Source of the DNA: Phragmites australis
Lineage: Eukaryota > Streptophyta > Magnoliopsida > Poales > Poaceae
Length of the DNA stretch: 64,000 nucleotides
Assembly (NCBI RefSeq): GCF_958298935.1
Contig: NC_084943.1
Location: forward strand, 4,598,001-4,662,000
Reading direction: 5' to 3'
Each line of letters starts with the position of its first letter. Positions within the stretch are counted from its first letter, which is position 1. The notes under the pieces are model-generated. The model was not told the DNA's origin. It searched no databases and worked only from the letters and a program-made list of their open reading frames with translations. Both the position numbers and the translations under genes were made by a program. Positions 14,001 through 26,475 of the stretch are shown here, one piece after another.

Positions 14001-15853
14001 AGGGAACTGTTGACCAGAGCTTTCATGATATTTTCCATTTTGAAATTCTGAGAAAGGTAGGTAATGCTGAAGATTTCATGCTGGCAAGTTGTCAAATGCA
14101 AAAGTGAGTAATACATGTCTGTTTTATATTTTTGTTCAGGTTCAAGACTTTACCCAGTATTTGGGAAACACTGTTCGTGTTATTCTTATTCCATCCGTGC
14201 GTGATGCTCACCATGACTTTGTTTTCCCTCAGGTGTGTATTTTTCCTCATCAAAATGCACATCTAATTTAACAATTATAAACAGGGTGCTGTATCATTAC
14301 ATATCATCTGCTGTCTGCATAGCTATATTAATAAATTTTCCTGAGAGTTTTTTATTCATGTTTTCTACAATTGTGAACCTTGGAACCTAGCTCTGGTAGT
14401 CTGATAGTATGTGTAACCTCATTGTGATTGTTGTTTGAGCCTTCTTTTAATGTTGTCAGCACATGCATCTCTAATGATATATCTACTGTTGCTATCTGCA
14501 GCCTGCATTTGACTTGAATTTGCCAGAAGATGCCACACACCAGGTAATAAATTACTCTGTAGGATCATTCATTTCTTGCAAAATATTTGATAATTATATC
14601 CCTTTTTTAAATGGTTTGCATACATTATGCAGATTACTTGTCTGGCAAATCCAAGTCTATTCAGTTCTAACGAGGTATGCTACATAAATGGATGAAATGG
14701 ATTATGTGGACATGTAATGGTTGGACGATGCAATGTATATACAGTTGTCATTGTACTCATATCTAATAGTGATACCTGTATTTCAGTAAAATTATTGCTG
14801 CTATTCTGCTATGAATTAATTTAGTTTTGAAACATGGTCATTTAACTTAAAGAAAATTTGTCTCCTTATTCTGTTCTTAAGACTTTCCTCATTTCTTGCA
14901 TTTTATACCTCATTGTTATATTGTCTGGAAGAGTCCATTTAATGCTTTGGGATTCGTAGGCCTGAATGCTGCAACAATATTCCTGTGTTTGCCCACTAGG
15001 TATATGTCAAATTTGGGAACTTATTGGAAGATGGGGCTTGCTTAATAATCTCATGCATATAATGGATGAATAGAATTCATCTCATATGATGTTATTTATT
15101 AAAAAAAAATATTCTTGGCTTAAGTGTAATCTTCTCCAGAACTGTTTCTTTTTCTTGTTCCAGATACATTTTGGCTGTTGTACAGTGGACATCCTGAAAC
15201 AGCTCAGTGGCGAGGAAATTTCTCGCAAGCCACCTGGCGGAAAGCCTAGCGACAGGATTGGGAGGCTCGCAACACACATATTGAAGCAACAGAGGTGATT
15301 CCATACGTATTATGCGGCTGTATCACAGGGGACAGATTATGTTTGCAGTTTCTGAGTTCTGATGTAGCGCTTTTCCTACAGCTACTATCCTCTATATCCT
15401 CCTGCTGCTGGTGTGCCATTGGACTTCTCACTTGCTAAGGAAGCACTGGATATCTCATCAGCTCCGGATGTTCTCCTGCTTCCTTCCGATCTTGCTCCAT
15501 TTGTGAAGGTTATTACGAATTTATGACAGGCAGTACATTCGATTAAAAAAATTGAATTAATAAGCATGGATTTGAGTTCTGACCATCTGGGAGCTTATTG
15601 TGCGACTTCTTGATTGTTCAAAACTTCCGTATTCCTGTTATTTATAAGCTATTTCCTTTTCCTTGCAAACGAAATGATTCTGAGCATATATTGTGTGCAG
15701 GTGCTTCCCCTTGACGAAGGTAGTGAAGACCAGAAACGGTTTATTTGTGTGAATCCCGGGAGGTTGGCAAAGGGTATCGGTGGAGGCACGTTTGTGGAGC
15801 TTTACTACAATGAGAACACCGACAAGACGAATGCCTCCATTATCCGCATATAG
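11014..15853 (+). CDS. POLA2: DNA polymerase alpha subunit B (regulatory subunit of Pol alpha-primase), 16 exons
   Basis: This non-catalytic B subunit joins the polymerase alpha catalytic chain and primase and helps start each Okazaki fragment in the nucleus. Exons: 11014-11104, 11193-11268, 12070-12201, 12317-12686, 12758-12853, 12948-13027, 13110-13185, 13256-13429, 13769-13873, 13961-14056, 14140-14232, 14502-14543, 14633-14674, 15164-15294, 15382-15508, 15701-15853. All introns are GT-AG, phases agree, and the total is 1884 nt (627 aa plus stop), the usual family length. The N-terminal helical region (about 1-80) starts MEEEIRAELERSGFSL. A variable Ser/Pro-rich linker follows. An OB-fold region begins near FAVGMVVCDGEGRLNEKSILLQG-type sequence. 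The C-terminal inactivated calpain-like phosphoesterase domain includes VIAAGPYTTTDNLLFEPL, MGPFIDSDHPDIKKG, VILIPSVRDAHHDFVFPQP and the end FICVNPGRLAKG. No break is seen. Confidence 0.96.
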
Positions 15854-17102
15854 TTTTACTGCCGCAGCGTATCACCTAACATTAGAAGACCCTGTGATTC
15901 ATCCGCTGTTGACAATTAACCAGAGGCTTCTGCTCTTGTGTACCACACCACTAGCCACCCAAAAAGGAAGGATTGAGCTTTTCAGATATCTTTTGTGGTA
16001 AGCTTTCTTGATGACATGTAAATTGAGCAAGGAAAGCCAACTCAGTTTCTGTTATGCTAAATTTTTCTTAGCATGTGGCAGCATTTCCCTTGTAATCAAG
16101 TACTGGACTAGAAGGTTGATTTTATTTTCAACTAACAACTGATCTGATTGTCTCTCCGGTTTCCGTCCTATTATATATCAGGAACTAGTTAATCTATTCT
16201 ATTGTTATGCTAAATTTGGTTCAGCATTCTTATGGGTTCATACTTAATGGTACCCGTACTGAACCTCCGGAAGAAATCAATATACTGATAGCATAGCCAT
16301 AGACCTATCTTTCGTCCTTAAATTTAGGGCTTCTTGAATCCTTATAGATAAAGTCAAAAGGCTGTTTATACCTATATTATGGAACGGTAGGTCTGGAATG
16401 ATTATTAGTTAACATAAGTACCACCTACTGTAGTACCATGTCATGCACATTTCATGGATTGAAAGGCTCTTTTGAAGCGTCTTTTGGCGTTTTTGTAGGG
16501 ATGCTTCTAGGTGCATTACTCTTTGTGTGACGCTGCCTTGTTTGATCTGAGAATGACCTCTTCATTTATCTATAAAGAGTGTTGGTGCGTGACGAAATGT
16601 GGATCCAGCGTCGCGTCCACCAATGTCACATGTTCTCTGGAGTCTGGACCCACTTTTTTTGCCAGTTTTTTTGGCTTGTCTTCTAGCCGTCACATTTCTG
16701 GTCTCAGGAAAAGGTCATATTGTGGCTTTCGTCATATGCAGACAACTTTGCAAACATATTGGCTTCCATGTTTGCAGCGGATAAGGATTATGTTGTGAGA
16801 CACGGCTTTTATTGGCATTACCTGTTAGGCAAAAAGTTGCCTTGTAGTGGATGCTTAGGCGGAGTTAGGTATGAAACCCTACAGGACCACCAATTCATAT
16901 GCTCGTAAACTTGAAATCAGTGCTCTGATTGAGCCGTTCCTTCTGAAATTTATGCGTTCCAAATAGACCCTTGATCGAATTCCATCACCTCATTCAAAGA
17001 TCATAAGATATATCTCTATGCATCAACTTCATAACATACACAATAACAAGATCCACTCAATAGCTGCAGTGAAATGAATGAACTCAGTAGCTGCAGAATT
17101 GA
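15854..17102. other. 3' end region of the polymerase gene and intergenic DNA
   Basis: The first few hundred bases are presumably the 3' untranslated region of the polymerase gene. Short frames at 16511-16908 on the plus strand have no recognisable domain and no exon signals. Nothing else can be supported; the right end probably holds the 3' untranslated region of the minus-strand TLC gene. Confidence 0.4.
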
Positions 17103-17879
17103 TCACTGCTCCTTTTTGCTCTCCAGCAGCCTGCTCTGCTTCCTCTCACTGAAGTATGCCACCCACAGGTTGCCCACCCACAGCACGCTGAGCGCTATCC
17201 CGGCGCCGATCACCACCGTCCACGACACCCACGCCCACGCCGGCACGTCGCCACCATCCTCAGAGGCGTAGAACCTCACCATCCTCACGAACCACGCCGG
17301 CGCGAGGACGGCCCTCGCGGCCGTGTACGCCACGTAGAACGGCAGCGACAGCTTGAGATACACCCTGGCGGCAGCGGGCGAGTCGTGCCGCCGCATGCCG
17401 GCGAGCGTCCACACGTTCTGCGCGGCGCTGGTGGCCTCGGCGAGCACCACCAGCGCTAGCAGCGCGTGCGCGCTGCGGAGCGCGGCGTGGCGGCAGGTGG
17501 CGAGGACGTAGAGCGTGGCGAGGTGGTGCGCGACGAAGAGCATCTCCCCGGGCAGGAAGAGGAGGTAGTGCGCGAGGTCGACGGCGAAGTAGGCCGTGCT
17601 GAAGTCCAGGACCAGGTCCTCGACAGCCGTGTTGGGCGCCCCGAGGAGCGCGATGTCACCAGGGTGCGCGCGGGACAGCACGGCACGGAGGGCGAGCAGG
17701 GCCGCGGGCGTGCCGTGGAAGAGCGAGGTGAAGCAGCTGGCGGCCTCGGGCCGGCGCTGCGCGCCCCAGCTGCGGAAGACGATGAAGTAGCCGACGAGGT
17801 AGATGGACGCGAACATCGCCAGGAACGGCAGGAACATGGACTCCGAGCCCACGCGCGGCGTGGCGCCGTGCACCTCCAT
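17103..17879 (-). CDS. TLC-domain (TRAM/LAG1/CLN8) membrane protein, single exon
   Basis: The 258-aa intact frame encodes a multi-pass membrane protein. Hydrophobic segments appear at about residues 15-35 ([21 protein letters not shown]), 55-70, 90-125, 130-155, 178-200 and 215-245. The central block [17 protein letters not shown], then [16 protein letters not shown], matches the TLC-domain core; the conserved His of the H-H pair is present. The C-terminus is basic ([15 protein letters not shown]), as for a cytosolic tail. Length and the lack of a homeodomain fit the small plant TLC family (At5g14285-like) rather than ceramide synthase. The exact lipid substrate or partner is unknown. The gene is very GC-rich and intronless, a common class in grasses. 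Several overlapping frames on both strands here are shadows caused by that GC content. The start at 17879 is the first Met before the first membrane segment. Confidence 0.87.
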   Translation of the reverse strand: MEVHGATPRVGSESMFLPFLAMFASIYLVGYFIVFRSWGAQRRPEAASCFTSLFHGTPAALLALRAVLSRAHPGDIALLGAPNTAVEDLVLDFSTAYFAVDLAHYLLFLPGEMLFVAHHLATLYVLATCRHAALRSAHALLALVVLAEATSAAQNVWTLAGMRRHDSPAAARVYLKLSLPFYVAYTAARAVLAPAWFVRMVRFYASEDGGDVPAWAWVSWTVVIGAGIALSVLWVGNLWVAYFSERKQSRLLESKKEQ

Positions 17880-18241
17880 TGGAACAGATCGAACGCGCGC
17901 GCTCCGCTAGTCTGCTGGCTCGAGGAAGACGACGACCCACGAGACCACACTGGCTACAACCCCATCGATCGCATTCCTGAAAGAAGGGGCCAGTGCTGCT
18001 TTCAGCCTTGCAGGGATTGAAAGGCCGTGGCCGTGGCGCGCACGCTTGCGATGCTGGTGCGCGTGCGTGTGTTGGTCGTCTTGCGGGGTAGAAGGGCTCC
18101 TTTGCGGCAGTGATGACGCTGTGGTGGGGTTGGCTGTGAGGTGATGAGATCTCGCTTTCTGACCTGGCCAGAGTTTCAGGTTCAGAAATAAAGCATATTC
18201 TTGTTGCTAACTCCTGCGTATTCTGACAGCGATGCAAGCTA

Positions 18242-18411
18242 TTTTTTTAAAAAAAACTTTAATTTTTGTCACTGTCCTGATTTTTATTAGAGATTATATA
18301 AAGACCGCTTCCAATTAAAACATAACCGGCAAAGTTGCGAGAGCTGAGGATCCAACCCCCGTCTCGTTGGTTCGCTCCGCTTAAGCTTACCAACTGAGCA
18401 TTCGCTTTGGC
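18242..18411 (-). mobile_element. tRNA-derived SINE with perfect 12-bp target duplication
   Basis: Both flanks carry CGATGCAAGCTA (18230-18241 and 18412-18423). On the minus strand, the 170-bp body starts near GGCCAAAGCGAATGCTCAG. It has an A-box-like TGCTCAGTTGG followed by GGGGTTGGATCCTC as a B-box, spaced as in a tRNA gene. It ends in an A-rich tail, seen on the plus strand as a T/A-rich run at 18242-18265. This is a polymerase III SINE mobilised by LINE machinery. It lies about 360 bp upstream of the TLC gene start and in the same direction. It is not a functional tRNA: the acceptor stem cannot be formed. Confidence 0.87.
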
Positions 18412-18423
18412 CGATGCAAGCTA

Positions 18424-18948
18424 CCTCACAGCGGTTATGCAGCAAGAAATCCACCGAGGAAAAAAGATGTTGCATTGACTATGCTTTTCGTACGAAATGT
18501 TCTTAGTGATATTTTTGATGCGTGAAACGGTCGATATGTCGATGGGCCGCATTATATCCTACTAGAATGCCATGTCATGCCCATGTCAGCCCAATACCAC
18601 CCTGGATTGGTAAGGGGGTAAAGTGACACAGTTTTATAACTTGGAGGTTGTCTTTTGGATAGTTCTATAGCTGAGGGTTTGAAAATAAACTCAAGAGTCA
18701 GGACATAGTTTAGGGTCCAGAAGCAGACTTTTCAGAAAAAAGAGAGATAAAGAATGTAGTAAAGAGTAATGAAGATGAAGGCTGGCTATGCGTCAGTCTC
18801 TATCATCTGCCATGCATCACAGGCCAGACCACAACAGGACAGAACGTCCAACACGAAATAAATCAACCATAATACATAGTTTACTCACTTGATCAAAGGC
18901 ACAATATTGCTCACGATGTTCGTCCACACTCCATGATTACAACATAAC
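18424..18948. other. Intergenic stretch, no supported feature
   Basis: No exon, terminal repeat or target duplication could be recognised. The composition is ordinary. It separates the SINE from a cluster of retrotransposons. Confidence 0.35.
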
Positions 18949-19157
18949 TGTTACGAACCAAGTGACCAACGCCACCGATCGTCTTGCAGTTGCCTATGCC
19001 CATTGGGTAATAGACATCCGTTCAGGAGGGATGCCTCCCAAACTGATACAAACACAACTACTCACGGTGTATAAATACCCGCGTCTATCAATGAGAAAAC
19101 CAACTATTGAATCCATTTCTTGTATCTCTCTATTTACATTCAATCTAGTCTAAACAC
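18949..19157 (+). mobile_element. Short Ale/Retrofit-like copia LTR
   Basis: The segment starts TGTTACGAACCAAGTGACC and ends ATCTAGTCTAAACA. The next bases read CATTATCAGCACGC, the primer-binding context typical of Ale/Retrofit-type copia elements in plants. A TATAAATA box-like sequence lies at about 19070. No matching second LTR or clear gag was found downstream, so the element is a remnant. The length of about 210 bp fits this lineage. Confidence 0.5.
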
Positions 19158-20120
19158 ATTATCAGCACGCTCTGCATTGAGTAATCACAGAGAAGAAAAA
19201 CAAGAGGCATGAAAGCCTCCATCAATCTCAGGTGAGCACCATGGCGAATTTGCACATACCTCCCATGGCTTTGGTGACTGTCCTCCTTTGTGTTCTGAGC
19301 CAAGACTATAGTCGCCATGGTCTTCATTTCGCCCATGGCCGCGATTGTCGTTGCCACCACGCTCCATAGGGCCGTGGTCACGATCACCATGGCTACTGCT
19401 TCCTCCATGGTCGTGGTCGTCGTCGTGGTCCTCGCCCACTTCGTCGTCCTTGGGTCGACACGCATCGCGCCGGCCCCAACACCACTCCAGCCACAGTCAA
19501 CGCACGCAGCATCATCAACCCGAGGTCACCTCCGCACGCCCTCGACTTCTGCCTCACCCACGGCTTCACGCCATTCACCTTCAACTCTATCGTGAGCACA
19601 TTCGACCCGCCACCATCACAGGAGGATGTCTCTGCCAATGTTGACTCGAAGCTCTCATCCTGACACCCACAATTGTCACCCGATAAGGCCAAGCTACCCA
19701 GGGCTCATTGCCGCTATGGTGGTGCACTGTTTCAGCAATGATGCATCAGCCTTTGGCAGCGGCACCCCGACGATGCCCGACTCCGACTTCGACGCCAACC
19801 AGGGTGGCACCATGGCAACTCGTCATGGGGTTCCTCCGTACTACACTGACACGACCGCTGGATCCGCTCATGGCGACACCGAGGCTGCCCCTAGTGCGTC
19901 TCCCTTGACTCCACCCAGCCACATGTTTTGCCGCTTCGTGATAGCGGTGGCGAACCATAGTCCCGGCCTTCGCCCGTGCGATGCTATAAAAAAGAACGAG
20001 GGAGTCTAGCACGATCGATCTATTCATGATCTTTAGTCCCCCCCCCCCCATGAAAAACCCTAACCGATCCTAAGAACGTCGCTATGGGGTGAAGACCGCT
20101 GCCATCGCCATTGCCATCAA
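19158..20120. other. Unassigned GC-rich stretch between two copia remnants
   Basis: The short frames on both strands (for example 19185-19439, 19317-19644, 19626-20009) are low in information and rich in His, Asp and Thr. No domain could be recognised. Part may be the beginning of the 5' LTR of the next copia element. A C homopolymer lies at about 20039-20050. Confidence 0.35.
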
Positions 20121-22060
20121 TTGCATCTTCACGCTAGCGATATCACCTATACCTACACATCTACTCTGAGCACCTCATCAAGCAGGCGACCTTTTCATAA
20201 ACATATACAACAATGTCCATCAACAAACACCTTTGTCGGCATCTCCACTCTGATTACATCAATACCTAATTGCATCTCCGACCTCCGGTATGTTCACGCT
20301 TCCACTAATGATGAATGTTTGATCCTAGGGCTAGCCTTTATGTTGATTAGAAGGGGAATTAGACCTAATATTTGGTATTAGAGCTATACTAGTCCCTAAT
20401 CAAACCCAATTAGGCTTGTTCATGTTGAATTATGGCCAGATGATGCAAATTAATGTCTAGTTTAAGTGAATTAATCATGTTCAAGTCTTATTATGCTTAG
20501 ATCAGTATAATTATATCACGTTCATGCACATATGCTTATATTTTTGCTACCTGCAATTATGATAAGACCAAATTATAGACCTAATTAATGCAAATTAGAT
20601 GCAATTAGTCATGTTTAACCCTAATTAGTTTTGGATTAGATCAATTTTGTTCATAAATTAGATTTTTACGTGTATTTTCATGCTGAATTGGCTCGGTGCG
20701 GGTCAATGTTGGGCTTGGATAATCAATTTGTCTTCGGAATCGAGGGAATTAGTCTCTATTCATATCTTATGACTCTTTTTCATGCTTGGGTTGTTTGATT
20801 AGGCTTGGCAGCATAGAGAAGGAGCAGATAAAGCAAAACTCTTTTGGAATCCTAGAGAAATTCCCCATGTTATGAAACCCTAGACCCCTTTTGCCCTAAT
20901 CCAAGACAAAATGCCAAAATTTCCCCAAAATCCCCAAACCCTAATCCCCTTTTTCATGGAATCCAAACCCTAGAACTAAAAGATGATAGATTTACTTATT
21001 TTTTCTTGTCGTCGGGGCCGCCATGTTCGCTTACCGGTGGTCGGGTCCTCCTGGCTTTCGCTATGCATCAGCCACGCACGAGATCTCTTTGCTTCGCATG
21101 CACCGCCTCGGGTCGTCTTCCTCCCATGTGTTCGTCACTGTGTATCTTCCTCTTGCCATGCGTGCTCTACCACCGATGCACAACCATGGATCCTCTCGAC
21201 AACACTATGTGCAACTTTGGCTGCAAGCGTGCCCTGCACGAGAAGGTCCATAGTTGTGTTTCTCTTGCTTCCTCTTCGCTTCTCCCTCTCTATTAGGTCG
21301 GTGGCACTATGCCACCTGAGTTCTCTCAGCTTCGACCGCCACAATTTTCTCAAAGGAGATGGACGGGAATGATGTTTAGGGTTAAGGTTCGGGAGATTGG
21401 CGGGTTTTGTTCTGATTTGTCCGGTGTGCCATCCGATCAAGTTTGAATGGGTAGATCATGAGAGCACAATGGCAGGCTGGCGTGGAGGGAGACCGGGCTG
21501 GCTTCATGTTTTATGGACTGTGGGCGGCGGGGTTGTTTGGGCTTCATCGGTCGTTGTGGGTCGGTGCGCGCACGGGTATGAATGGGCTTACTGTGACACT
21601 GCTGACCCCCGTGTGCATGCACGCGTGAAAGGCATATGGGCTGGGTGCCAAATTTTTGGGCCGCCAGCATTAAGGCTGGGTTGCTCTCTGTTTTTAGTTG
21701 GGCTTCTATATTTTAAATGAATTTCCAGTGGATTTTTTTCATTTATGCATTCGAATTATTGATGATTATAGCCCAAATAAATTACGTTTGATGTACCAAA
21801 ATTTATGACTTTTTTCTTTGGATAAATTCGAACTAATAGGAATTATTTGGAGAATTTTGATGTTATATTTTGGCCATGGTTCGTTGTTTGCAATCATGCG
21901 CTATTTTTTTTTATTAAATTCTTTTCTGTTTTCTGCCTAATAGTGATGCAGAATTGAATTTTTGAATGTTATTAATTATAACAACGTAGGGTTAATATCG
22001 TGCAAATATTATTTTATGATGATTTTCTAACATGGCCCAAAATCTTTTCTTTGGCCGTTA

Positions 22061-23002
22061 ATGCTTCCACTGTTGTTGCCACAATTGACGGTATTGAGTA
22101 GCTCACGAGAAACAATTTCCTCTCTTGGAAAGAAAAAAATTAATGTTGTCCTTGGTGTTCTAGATTTGGACTATGCACTCAGTGTTGACACTCCCACTGA
22201 TCCCACCATTGGTATGGAGAATTACGATAAACTTAAGAAAACTTATTATACAATTATTGAAAAGTGGGAGCGGTCAAATCGCATATCCTTAATGATTATG
22301 AAGATCTCTATCTCAGTTGGGATAAGGGGAGCAATCCTCAACTTCAATACTGCTAAGAAGTACTTCGCGTTCGTGGAAGAGCAATTCAAATACACCTCTA
22401 AGGTTTATGTTAGTACACTCATTCAGAGGCTCTTAAATACTTAGTATGATGGGCCCGACAACATAAGAGAGGATATAATGATTATGACTGATATGGCTAG
22501 CAAACTCAAGGGCGTGGATATGGAAATCTCTGAGGGTTTTCTTATCTATTTCATTACAACCTCTCTACCTACTGAGTTTACTCTATTTAAGATCAATTAC
22601 AACACTCAGAAGGAGAAGTGGCACATGAGCGACTTGATCGCGATGTGCGTCCAAGAGGAGGAGAGGCTCAGGGTTGAAAATAAAGATTATGTGCATCATG
22701 TTACCAGCCCCAGCAAGAGAAAATTCCAAGGGGACTATAAATCTAAGAAGAACCTGCATTTCTTCCCTAAGTCTGACAAGTCAGGGCACAAGGCGCCTGA
22801 GGCACCTGCTCCTTCTGCTTCTTCTACTCAAGAAACCTCAAGTGGGGATGAATGTCACTTCTACCATAAGAAAGGACACTACCAGAAAGACTGTGTTGTT
22901 TTCCTGAAGTGGCTCGCAAGAAAGGGGATTCCATACCGTGAGAACCCTAAGAGGGGGGGGGGGGGGGCGAAGTCTTTGAGTCACCAACGGAAAGGAAGTT
23001 GA
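22061..23002 (+). pseudogene. Copia gag (UBN2 type), broken
   Basis: This encodes the capsid-like protein of the copia element. Two frames (22061-22444 and 22478-23002) match the copia gag layout: DYALSVDTPTDPT, then YYTIIEKWERSNR, then TSLPTEFTLFKINYNTQKEKW and a Cys/His zinc-knuckle region near DECHFYHKKGHYQKDC. The knuckle lacks a proper second Cys. A stop at 22442-22444 splits gag, and a G homopolymer at about 22953-22967 disturbs the frame near its end. Not functional. Confidence 0.8.
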
Positions 23003-23019
23003 AGTTGAAACCGTCGGAT

Positions 23020-23480
23020 CACTTCCATTAGTATTAGATAGCGACTTAATTCTTCATCTTAATAATGTTTTTCATGTTCCTACAATGAGTAGGAATCTCA
23101 TTTTAGCTTCTATGTTGGATGATGATGGATTTCATTGTAATTTTGAAAACAATAAGCGCATTCTTAAGTTTGATCAAGATATTATTCGTCTTGCTGTTAG
23201 ACAAGACAAAATTTTACACGCTTCCTTTGAATGGATCTTCTGTATTTCTGATTGTCTGTGATGTCAATAATAAGAGAAAGAGAAGTGCAAATAATAAGAT
23301 TTCTTCGAAATTATGGCATTATCATTTATGCTACATTTTGAGGGGCAGAATTGAGCATTTCATTAAGGAAGAAATTATCCATTATTGCATAATTAGACTT
23401 ACTTCTCTAACTGTGGCCACTCCATAGATTGCATGATTGAGGGGAAGCTGGAGCCTAGGAAAATTAATCTCAAGGAGAAG
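23020..23480 (+). pseudogene. Copia pol fragment: end of protease and GAG-pre-integrase zinc region
   Basis: The stretch keeps a typical copia pol order: HVPTMSRNLILASMLDDDGF-like sequence after the protease, then KLWHYHLCYILRGRIEHFIK, which corresponds to the LWHxRLGHI...RI motif of the GAG-pre-integrase domain. Frames shift several times, and the sequence passes into LTR DNA at about 23490. Non-functional remnant. Confidence 0.65.
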
Positions 23481-23699
23481 CGGATTTATGCTCTACCACT
23501 GCATATCCAAGAGACATACCATTGCGACCTCTTCATCAGCAAATACAATGATCTCCATCAACAGAACACCTTCGCTGGTGTCTCCACTCCGATCACGTCA
23601 AGACCTAATGGCATCTCTGACCTCCGATATGTTCTAATGATGAGTGTTTGATCCTAGGGCTTGCCTTTATGTTTATTAGAAGGGGAATTAGACCTAATA

Positions 23700-26475
23700 A
23701 ATGATAGTGTTATACTGGATTTTATAACCATTATTGAAATAGGACGCGATGATTTTTCACAAGCGTTCCTAACACATTTTATATGGTGGGAGAAATTTTC
23801 CGTGGCATTGTAAAGCTCTTCACATGCCAATATGGCTATGTTTGGCATTAGCTCTATTGAGGATGCGGATTTTTATGTGAAGTTCCAGGATAGGAACAAA
23901 GAAGATGGATTCCAATAGGTATTAGTGGCCGTGTATGGCGCAACACAACCTTAGTGTAAAGAGATTTTTTTGACGAAAATGGTGCATGCATGTCGCAAGG
24001 AATACCTACCTATATTGATAAGAGGGATTTCAATATAATTAGGCAACCGGAAGAGAAGAACAACGAATTTTGACCCTAAATGACCTTTCTTGTTTAATGC
24101 GGTCATTGACAGCTTAGACTTGTGAGAGATAGAATTATCCGGTAGACAATATGCATAGGCCAATAATTTAGAAAACCTGACCTATGAGAAACAAGATAGA
24201 ATTCTAATGTCTACAGAATGGAAACATAAGTTTCCATTGGTTGATGTGAATGCTCTAGAGAGATCCGAGCTTTCTAATCACGCACCTCAGTTGCTAAATA
24301 GCAGATTAGCATTTCATCCTAGAAACCATCCAACCTTCAAGTTTTAGCTTGCATGGTTAACTAGGGATGGTTTCTATGATATGGTGGTTGAAACATGGCA
24401 TAAAGAAAAAGGGGGGGGGGGGGGGGGGAATACACCTTTGCACCGGTGGTAGTTTAAGATCAGAAGACTTAGACAATTCCTAAGGGGTTGGGCTAAACAC
24501 ACTAGAGGAGCATATAAGAAAGAAAATAAGAACTTTTGAGAAGATCGATGAATGACGTAAAAAACAAACAAACAGAAACTACATAGCTATTGTTGGAGGA
24601 GATTACCCTTAAACATGGCTTAAATGATATATTAATATATCTGGTGTGTGAGGAGGAAATAAAATATTACCATCGCATCTAAGTGATATATTTGCTCTAA
24701 GTAGATAGCAATACTAAGTATTACAAATTGGTTGTCAATGAAAAACATAGGAATCAACTTATATTCCTTTAGAGCAAGACAAAAGACTAATAGTTGATGA
24801 CACACAACTAAAACAATATATAACTAGCTATTATATAGGTCATTTTGGACCTACAGAAGAGAACCATTTTTCAATGATGGAGTCTCGACGGGAGGACATC
24901 CATCGAGTTTTGGAGGTAGAGAATGAACTCCTCATAGCGGCATTCACAGGAAACGAAGTGAGAGAGGCAATATTTCAAATGGTGACTAATAAATATCTAG
25001 GTTTGGATGGATTTCCGACAGAGTTCTACCAAGTCTTTTGGAATATCATTAAGAGTGATTTAATGTTGCTTTTCATGAATTCTACAAGGGTAATTTGCCT
25101 CTATATTGTATTAATTTTGGAAATATCACACTGTTACCCAATGTGGCAGATGCCAAAAAAACCAATAGTATGGGCCAATCTACTTACTTAATGTGACCTT
25201 TAAGATCTTCAAAAAGTTGATACTAATAGAATTGCTGCAACATCTGGAAAAGATATAAGACCAACATATACATCCTTCATGTCAGGCCGATTCATAATGA
25301 TAATATAAACATTTTATGTGAAACAATATATGAGATGCATAGGAAGAATATGGATGGAATTATTTTGATGTTAGACTTTTAAAAGGCCTATGATGAGGTG
25401 AAATTGCCATTTTTACAACAAACTTTGAGAATGAAAGGCTTCTCTCTGAAATGATGATCTTGGATAGATAATTTTGTCATTGGTGGGAGTGTTGTCATCA
25501 ATGTGAATGATAACATTAGCCACTATTTCTAAACCAAAAGAGGTCTTAGACAAGGCAATCCTCAATCTCCCATCCTTTTTAATATTGTTTTAGATATGTT
25601 AGTCATTCTGGTATCTAGAACTAAAGAGGATGGTCAAATCGGAGGGATAGTACCATACTTGGTTGATGATGGTTTATCCATCTTGCAATACGCAGATGAC
25701 AAGATCCTATTTATGGAACATGATATTGAAAATGATAAGAACATGAGGCTCATGCTATGTACTTTTTAACAATTGTCTGGTCTTAAAATAAACTTCCATA
25801 AAAGCGAACTATTATGTTATGGGCAAGCCAAGGAGATAGAAACACAATACACTCTAACTTTTTGGTTGCGAGATTGGAGACTATCCATTTAGATACCTCA
25901 ATATCCCGATGCATCATAGGAAATTGAGAAATATTATTCTAAAGGTTGAGGAAATGTTTGACAAAAAAAGCTAAATATCTAGAAAGGCAAGGACTTGTCC
26001 GTTGGGGGCAGACTTGTCCTTATTAATTCATTGTTGAGTAGCCCACCGATGTTTTCCTTTCTCTCTTCGAGATACCAAGAGGTATGCTCAAAAGAATGGA
26101 TTACTTTAGGTTTAGATTTTTCTACCAAAGTGACAATCTTAAAAGAAAGTATAGACTTAGCTAAATGGAACATTCTATGTCGCCACAAGGATCAAGGGAG
26201 CCTAGGTATTCATGACCTAAAAATAAAAAAAAAACAAGTGTTTACATAGCAAATGTTTGTTCAAGCTCTTAAATGAGGACGGGGTGTGGCAAAAACTGTT
26301 TAAAAAAATACCTATGGAGTAAGGCACTTACTTAAGTAGAAAAGCAACCTTGAGATTCCCATTTTTGTCTGGTCTTATGAAGATCAACAATCAATTCATC
26401 AATATGGGCACTTGGTTATGAAGTTTCAACATCCTGAGGTTCAACCTAGTGTCGAGTATTGTAGTCTGATTGCAC
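23700..26475 (+). pseudogene. Decayed L1-type LINE (endonuclease and reverse transcriptase remnants)
   Basis: Endonuclease-like sequence at about 23820-24310 includes a run reading AVIDSLDL, SGRQYAWANN and KLDRILMSTEWKHKFP across frames. RT-like sequence at about 24870-25790 reads VREAIFQM, DGFPTEFYQVFWNIIKSDL, a LDF-KAYDEVK block with a stop in it, and QYADD with YADD at 25689-25700. The C-terminal part near 25990-26250 reads SRYQEVCSKEW and LGIHDL. There are many stops and frameshifts and a G homopolymer at about 24411-24428. The left end abuts the copia LTR end and the right end is cut by the LTR at 26476, so the LINE was hit by the later insertion. No poly(A) tail is seen. Confidence 0.78.

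Larger units (their letters stand above)
20121..23699 (+). mobile_element. Internally deleted copia element (Tork-like)
   Basis: The end of the 5' LTR (to 20370) and the 3' LTR remnant (about 23490-23699) match over CATCAACAnACACCTTnG...CTCCGACCTCCG and end ATTAGACCTAATA. The sequence TTTGGTATTAGAGC at 20371-20384 is an initiator-Met tRNA primer-binding site next to the 5' LTR. A leader of about 1.7 kb without genes, then gag and a small pol fragment follow. Integrase, RT and RNase H are missing, as is the left part of the 3' LTR, so one large deletion joins the pre-integrase region to the LTR. The 5' LTR start cannot be placed. Confidence 0.7.

Noticed and set aside
17456..18237. Frames of 164-193 codons overlapping the TLC gene
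   Set aside because: Alternative frames of a GC-rich gene; only the 258-codon minus frame has membrane segments and the TLC core.
18330..18411. tRNA gene
   Set aside because: A- and B-box-like parts are present, but there is no acceptor stem pairing and the unit has an A-rich tail and target duplication, so it is a SINE.
19185..20051. Possible gag of the Ale-like element or a captured secreted-protein gene
   Set aside because: Several short frames on both strands, with repeats of His, Asp and Thr; none keeps a motif over more than a few residues.
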